Assembly (NCBI GenBank): GCA_041481485.1
Contig: JBGPBY010000078.1
Location: forward strand, 1 to 18,982
Source: JBGPBY01 sp041481485
Lineage (GTDB): Bacteria; Acidobacteriota; Terriglobia; 20CM-2-55-15
Length of the DNA: 18,982 nt
Reading direction: 5' to 3'
A model generated the notes under the pieces. That model made no database searches and was not told the origin of the DNA. It saw nothing but the letters and a program-made list of their open reading frames with translations. The translations under genes were made by a program, and so were the position numbers. The first letter of the stretch is position 1. Every line of letters starts with the position of its first letter. Positions 15,473 to 18,982 of the stretch are shown here, piece after piece.

Positions 15473-15628
15473 ATGAGATTCAAACCAACTTACAGCGATA
15501 AACAGCGTGAAGCTCAAAAACGCAAAAAGGAAGAGGAGCTTCATCATCGGCAACCAAGACCGGTTCCGGTGAAGCCACATTCCAAACAGGATGACGTCCG
15601 GCATATGTCATCCACGGAAGCGGCGTAA
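15473..15628 (+). CDS. Small basic protein (51 aa), unknown function
   Basis: A 51-residue frame preceded by an ideal ribosome site: AAGGAGG at 15460-15466, six nt before ATG 15473. The product is highly charged: an N-terminal RFKPTYSDKQ segment, a Lys/Arg/Glu-rich helix (EAQKRKKEEE), a proline-basic stretch (RPRPVPVKP order approximate around residues 26-36) and a polar tail. A TAAAAT hexamer at 15414-15419 is a possible -10. No membrane or signal segment; the charge suggests nucleic-acid or ribosome contact, but that is a guess. I do not recognise a named family. It stands alone, with its stop 35 nt before the long palindrome. Confidence 0.6.
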   Translation: MRFKPTYSDKQREAQKRKKEEELHHRQPRPVPVKPHSKQDDVRHMSSTEAA

Positions 15629-15641
15629 TCGCGATTCCCAA

Positions 15642-15656
15642 TGTAGGGGCGGTCTA
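15642..15656 (+). repeat. Truncated REP-like unit
   Basis: TGTAGGGGCGGTCTA matches the left half of the REP-like unit with one change, then similarity stops abruptly a few bases before the 109-nt palindrome. The expected right half is not found on either side of the palindrome. Confidence 0.5.
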
Positions 15657-15663
15657 AGAGTGT

Positions 15664-15772
15664 CAATGGTCCGTTGATTGCTGTACGTTGATTAATGGAC
15701 CTGGTGACATTGGTCCATTGGATCAATGTCACCAGGTCCATTAATCAACGTACAGCAATCAACGGACAATTG
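15664..15772. repeat. 109-nt near-perfect palindrome
   Basis: Positions 15669-15712 and 15724-15767 are a perfect 44-bp inverted repeat. The 11-nt centre continues the symmetry (TCCA/TGGA around T15718) with a single G/T mismatch, and after one outer mismatch (15668/15768) the arms extend by CAAT/ATTG. The element therefore pairs along almost its whole length. GGTCC(A/G)TT recurs inside it at 15668, 15712 and 15735. It starts 35 nt after the 51-aa gene and ends 5 nt beyond the stop of the convergent PQQ dehydrogenase gene. It could act as a two-way terminator, but it is far longer than needed and has no T run. A MITE-like origin or a recombination site is equally possible. Confidence 0.9.
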
Positions 15773-15776
15773 CCCA

Positions 15777-17579
15777 CTAGGGATTCAACATCTCTTCAAC
15801 AGATTTCTTTCCATCCAGCGCGAATATAAACAGCTTGGGACTCGGTCCCGATTGGTCACGGCCTGCGACACCTGCCCCTTCGCGAAGTCCTGCTCCGGGA
15901 TTCGCATTGCGTCCGCCGAGAACGGCAACGTATTGTTTGCCGTCCAATTCGTAAGTAATCGGCGACGCCATGTTTCTCACACCGAGACTCATCTCCCAGA
16001 GTTTGGTTCCGGCGTCCGCGCTGTACGCAATAAACCTCCCGTCATTGGTGCCGTGGAAAACCAGATTTCCAGCTGTTGTCACTGTTCCCCCGTGAAACGT
16101 CCCAGAATAAGTCACCCGCCAGCGCTCCTTCCTGGCGATGGGATCCCAGGCGACGAGAAAACCCGGTTGTCCATCAACTGCAGGAATGCCGACGGAAGGC
16201 AGAGCGGGCTCGGTCGGAGCGCCGAAGGTGACACCGGTATTCCACACACCTTTTTGAAAGGTGTAATTGGGAGTCGCGACGTAGTTGGTGGTGCTGTTGC
16301 CTCCGGGAATGTACATCAACCCGGTTTCCGGATTCCACGACATGGGATGCCAGTTATGAACACCGCCGGGACCTGGAGAAATCGGAGTGATCTGTCCGCC
16401 AGGATAGCGAGCTCCATTGTTCTCGATCGGACGGCCGCTTTTGAGATCGATTCCTTTTGCCCACGTCACATTCGCATAGGGCTCCGCGGAGATTAATTTG
16501 CCGTTGGTGCGATCGAGAACGTAAAAGAATCCATTCTTGGGAGCCTGCATGAGAACCCGCTGGGTGGCGCCATTGATGCGGATATCGGCAAGCGTGATCT
16601 GTTGCACGGCGGTGTAATCCCATGTATCGCCGGGTGTCGTCTGGTAGTACCAGACAAGCTTTCCGGTGTCGGGCCGCAAGGCCAGAATCGAAGACAAATA
16701 TAGATTGTCTCCACCGCCGGGACTCCGGAAATCGCGATTCCATGGACCGCCATTTCCGGTACCCAGATACATAAGGTCGGCATCGGGATCGTATGCTATG
16801 GAATCCCACACTGTGCCTCCCCCGCCCATCTTCCACCATTCGCCAGTCCAGGTTTTGGCTGCAGCGGCCAGTTCCGGATTTTCGAAGGGCTTCGAAGGAT
16901 CGCCAGGTACGGTATAGAAGCGCCATGCGAGCTTCCCGGTCTCCGCGTCATAGGCGCTGACATAGCCGCGGACTGCGTACTCCGCACCGCCGTTACCGAT
17001 CATGACTTTTCCCTTGATGACGCGAGGCGCCATCGTGATGGTGTACCATTCGCCGGGCGGCGTCGTTTGAGTCTGCCAGATCACCTTGCCCGTTTTCGCA
17101 TCGAGCGAGGTGAGACGACCATCCAGCACTCCCACATACACACGGTCCCGATAGAGCGCGACTCCGCGATTGACGACGCCACAGCAGGCGCGTTGTTGAA
17201 TCTCCACAGGAACTTCCGGATCCCATTCCCAAAGAAGTTTTCCGGTTCGCAGATCGAGAGCGAAGACGTATCCGTAGCTCAACGATCCATAGAGAGTGCC
17301 ATCACGCACCAGCGGCGTGGCTTCCATTGCTCCGAGAGCGCGCGTCGGCCAGACCATGGTCAGTCCAAGCCGCTGTACATTCGCGGTGTCGATCTGTTTC
17401 AAGGGACTGAACCGTGTTTCGGCATAGTCTCGTCCGTAGGTCAGCCACTCCTGTCCCTGATTCGGAGTTCCGCGCAGCGCGGCATCATCGATGATTCGCC
17501 GCTGTTGTCCACTCAAAATCCAGACAGAGCACCCGAAAAGCACAAGAGCGAAAACGGATGCGGCTGCTTTAATCTTCAT
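15777..17579 (-). CDS. PQQ-dependent alcohol dehydrogenase, no cytochrome domain
   Basis: A 600-residue eight-bladed quinoprotein of the methanol/ethanol dehydrogenase family, probably periplasmic. Residues 1-25 are a signal sequence; Cys17 in LFGC gives a poor lipobox, so a lipoprotein is possible. Landmarks: QEWLTYGRDYAETRFSPL (41-60), vicinal cysteines Cys132-Cys133 in ACCGVVNRG, which form the disulphide ring over PQQ in this family, GGAEYAVRG with Glu200 and GTGNGGPWN with Asn276 as metal ligands, and TWDYT with catalytic Asp321. Position 323 is Thr, not the Asp typical of lanthanide enzymes, so calcium is predicted. There is no C-terminal haem domain. ATG 17579 has AGAGGA about 5 nt upstream. 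The frame runs 264 codons further upstream but only antisense to the neighbouring gene. Substrate unknown. Confidence 0.92.
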   Translation of the reverse strand: MKIKAAASVFALVLFGCSVWILSGQQRRIIDDAALRGTPNQGQEWLTYGRDYAETRFSPLKQIDTANVQRLGLTMVWPTRALGAMEATPLVRDGTLYGSLSYGYVFALDLRTGKLLWEWDPEVPVEIQQRACCGVVNRGVALYRDRVYVGVLDGRLTSLDAKTGKVIWQTQTTPPGEWYTITMAPRVIKGKVMIGNGGAEYAVRGYVSAYDAETGKLAWRFYTVPGDPSKPFENPELAAAAKTWTGEWWKMGGGGTVWDSIAYDPDADLMYLGTGNGGPWNRDFRSPGGGDNLYLSSILALRPDTGKLVWYYQTTPGDTWDYTAVQQITLADIRINGATQRVLMQAPKNGFFYVLDRTNGKLISAEPYANVTWAKGIDLKSGRPIENNGARYPGGQITPISPGPGGVHNWHPMSWNPETGLMYIPGGNSTTNYVATPNYTFQKGVWNTGVTFGAPTEPALPSVGIPAVDGQPGFLVAWDPIARKERWRVTYSGTFHGGTVTTAGNLVFHGTNDGRFIAYSADAGTKLWEMSLGVRNMASPITYELDGKQYVAVLGGRNANPGAGLREGAGVAGRDQSGPSPKLFIFALDGKKSVEEMLNP

Positions 17580-17651
17580 AGATCCTCTCTCTATTGGTCT
17601 GCGACGTCGACTAGAATACTCCCGATTCCGTCGGACTTGGGGAGGGCTTCC
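17580..17651. promoter_or_regulatory. Divergent promoter region of the two PQQ dehydrogenases
   Basis: Only 72 nt separate the two start codons, so both promoters must lie here or inside coding sequence. TAGAAT (17612-17617) on the plus strand and the overlapping TATTCT (17613-17618) on the minus strand are the best -10 candidates; no good -35 partner is seen for either. Their overlap would make the two genes compete for or share RNA polymerase binding (inference). Confidence 0.4.
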
Positions 17652-18982
17652 GTGCATCTCAATGTGATGAAGGTCACACAACCGTTCATCGTTTTGGCAT
17701 CCGTGGGACTGATGGTGTGGCTCGCGTCGGCGCAGCAGACGCGCGGCCCCGTGGTGACGCTTGACACGCTGATCAATTCCGCGGGCAATGGGACCGAGTG
17801 GCTGAGCTACGGCCACGATTACGCGGAAACGCACTTTAGTCCGCTGGCGGAGATCAACGCGAAAAATGTAAAGCGGCTGTCGCTGGTATGGTCGGCGGAG
17901 ACGCAGGCTCCGCAAGGGACGGTGGAGGCGACGCCGCTGATGCATAACGGCGTGCTGTACGGAATCCTGCCGTGGAACGTCATGTTCGCCATGGACGCCC
18001 GCACCGGAAAAGAAAAATGGCGCTGGGATCCGGAGGTGCCTCGTGCCCACATCCAGGGACTGTGCTGCGGTCCGGTCAACCGGGGCCTGGCAATTTACAA
18101 TGGACGCGTCTACGCGGGACTGCTGGACGGCCGCGTGGTGGCTGTCGACGAGGAAACCGGAAAACTGATCTGGTCCACACAGGACACGGTTCCGGGTGGC
18201 GATACCATCCTGACTTCGGCGGTGCGCATCGTGAAGGGAAAAGTGATTGTGGGGTCGAGCGGCGCCGAACAGGCGGTGCGCGGCTACTTTTCTGCCTATG
18301 ATGCCGAAACCGGCCAGCGTGTGTGGCGTTTCTATACGGTTCCCGGCGATCCGTCGAAACCATTCGAGCATCCGGAACTGGAGGCCGCAGCGAAGACGTG
18401 GACGGGCGAGTGGTGGAAGTGGGGCGGAGGCGGTACGGTGTGGGATGCGATGGCTTATGATCCCGCGGCAGACCTTCTATATGTCGGCACAGGAAACGGC
18501 GGTCCGTGGAACCAGAACATTCGCAGCCCGCAGGGAGGCGACAATCTGTTCCTCGCTTCGATCATCGCGGTGAAACCGGACACAGGCCGCATGGTCTGGT
18601 ATTTCCAGGAAAACCCGGGCGAGACGTGGGACTTCACCGCGACGCAGCCGTTTATCCTTGCAGATCTGAACATCGACGGACAGGAGCGCAAGGTACTCAT
18701 GCATGCTCCGAAGAACGGCTACTTCTACGTGCTGGACCGCATCACCGGGAAGTTCATTTCCGGGAAGCCATTTGTGAAGCGAATGACGTGGTCGATGGGG
18801 TTGGATAAGAATGGCCGGCCGATCGAGGCTTTTGGAGCCCGTTACACGACGAACTCGATTCGGATTTGGCCCGGAGCAGCGGGGGCGCACAACTGGGCGC
18901 CGATGTCATTCAGCCCGGCCACTGGGTTGGTGTATTTTTCGGGTAACGAGAACTCGGCGACATACGTGCCGATGCCGGCATC
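17652..18982 (+). CDS. Second PQQ-dependent alcohol dehydrogenase, 3' end beyond window
   Basis: The frame is open from GTG 17652 to the window end (443 codons plus 2 nt). GTG is chosen because GGAGG at 17641-17645 is 6 nt upstream; the in-frame ATG at 17667 would be 21 nt away. Residues ~1-27 are a signal peptide ending in ASA. It mirrors its divergent neighbour: EWLSYGHDYAETHFSPL, Cys138-Cys139 in LCCGPVNRG, Glu206 in SGAEQAVRG, Asn282 in GTGNGGPWN, and catalytic Asp327 in TWDFT with Thr329 in place of the lanthanide-type Asp. Whole stretches are identical or nearly so (RFYTVPGDPSKPFE, KTWTGEWWK), so the two are paralogues that have diverged at their N-termini and surface loops. Whether a cytochrome c domain follows cannot be seen. 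Confidence 0.92.
   Translation, partial: MHLNVMKVTQPFIVLASVGLMVWLASAQQTRGPVVTLDTLINSAGNGTEWLSYGHDYAETHFSPLAEINAKNVKRLSLVWSAETQAPQGTVEATPLMHNGVLYGILPWNVMFAMDARTGKEKWRWDPEVPRAHIQGLCCGPVNRGLAIYNGRVYAGLLDGRVVAVDEETGKLIWSTQDTVPGGDTILTSAVRIVKGKVIVGSSGAEQAVRGYFSAYDAETGQRVWRFYTVPGDPSKPFEHPELEAAAKTWTGEWWKWGGGGTVWDAMAYDPAADLLYVGTGNGGPWNQNIRSPQGGDNLFLASIIAVKPDTGRMVWYFQENPGETWDFTATQPFILADLNIDGQERKVLMHAPKNGYFYVLDRITGKFISGKPFVKRMTWSMGLDKNGRPIEAFGARYTTNSIRIWPGAAGAHNWAPMSFSPATGLVYFSGNENSATYVPMPA

Noticed and set aside
15726..16496. A 256-codon plus-strand frame starting inside the palindrome
   Set aside because: Antisense to the PQQ dehydrogenase and with no plausible ribosome site or motifs.
15777..17579. 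Lanthanide-dependent (XoxF-like) assignment for the PQQ dehydrogenase
   Set aside because: The residue two positions after the catalytic Asp is Thr, whereas lanthanide enzymes carry Asp there; the divergent copy has the same Thr.
17580..18371. A 264-codon N-terminal extension of the minus-strand PQQ dehydrogenase frame
   Set aside because: It is wholly antisense to the second PQQ dehydrogenase, whose family motifs are clear. A signal peptide and ribosome site support the start at 17579.

Overview
The window looks like a chromosomal segment of a Gram-negative soil or environmental bacterium, most likely an Acidobacteriota member of the Solibacter/Bryobacter type. This is inferred from gene content, not proven. 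The clues are a PEP-CTERM protein remnant, a BlaI/BlaR1 pair whose sensor is fused to carboxypeptidase-regulatory-like and TonB C-terminal domains, paired single-domain PQQ dehydrogenases, a Tat-exported MmgE/PrpD protein, and short GC-rich palindromes between genes. I see no phage, plasmid, CRISPR or intact insertion-sequence genes, and no rRNA or tRNA.

Layout. 1-240: intergenic DNA with an inverted pair of REP-like palindromes and a hairpin. 241-876 (+): VOC-fold metalloenzyme. 933-1886 (-): secreted SGNH/GDSL esterase, convergent with the VOC gene across a perfect 12-bp hairpin. 1978-2463 (+): PEP-CTERM protein lacking its 5' end, overlapping the 3' end of a conserved-type exported protein (2354-3307, -). 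3491-4984 (+): MmgE/PrpD protein with a Tat-like leader. 5137-7869/7872 (+) and 7869-9113 (+): a translationally coupled pair, a 911-residue beta-rich protein ending in two cysteine-less thioredoxin-like domains, then a membrane-anchored Ig-like + LamG protein. 9144-11305 (-): a sugar kinase-RapZ C-domain fusion and a MurU-like nucleotidyltransferase, overlapping by ATGA. 11392-12621 (+): a strikingly eukaryote-like 6-phosphofructo-2-kinase/fructose-2,6-bisphosphatase, divergent from the previous pair. 12723-15034 (-): blaI-blaR1-type operon. 15035-15776: a sparsely coding stretch with a possible 59-aa membrane ORF, a 51-aa basic protein with an ideal Shine-Dalgarno sequence, and a 109-nt near-perfect palindrome. 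15777-17579 (-) and 17652->18982 (+): two divergent paralogous PQQ dehydrogenases, the second cut by the window end.

How the genes may work together. The most coherent unit is 9144-12621. The kinase and nucleotidyltransferase resemble the AmgK-MurU cell-wall sugar salvage route. The RapZ C-domain is known as a glucosamine-6-phosphate sensor. The neighbouring PFK-2/FBPase-2 would make or remove fructose-2,6-bisphosphate, a signal generally regarded as eukaryotic. Fructose-6-phosphate is the branch point between glycolysis and amino-sugar synthesis, so the cluster may set how carbon is split there (inference). The second candidate for an undescribed system is the coupled pair at 5137-9113, which I cannot assign to a known system.
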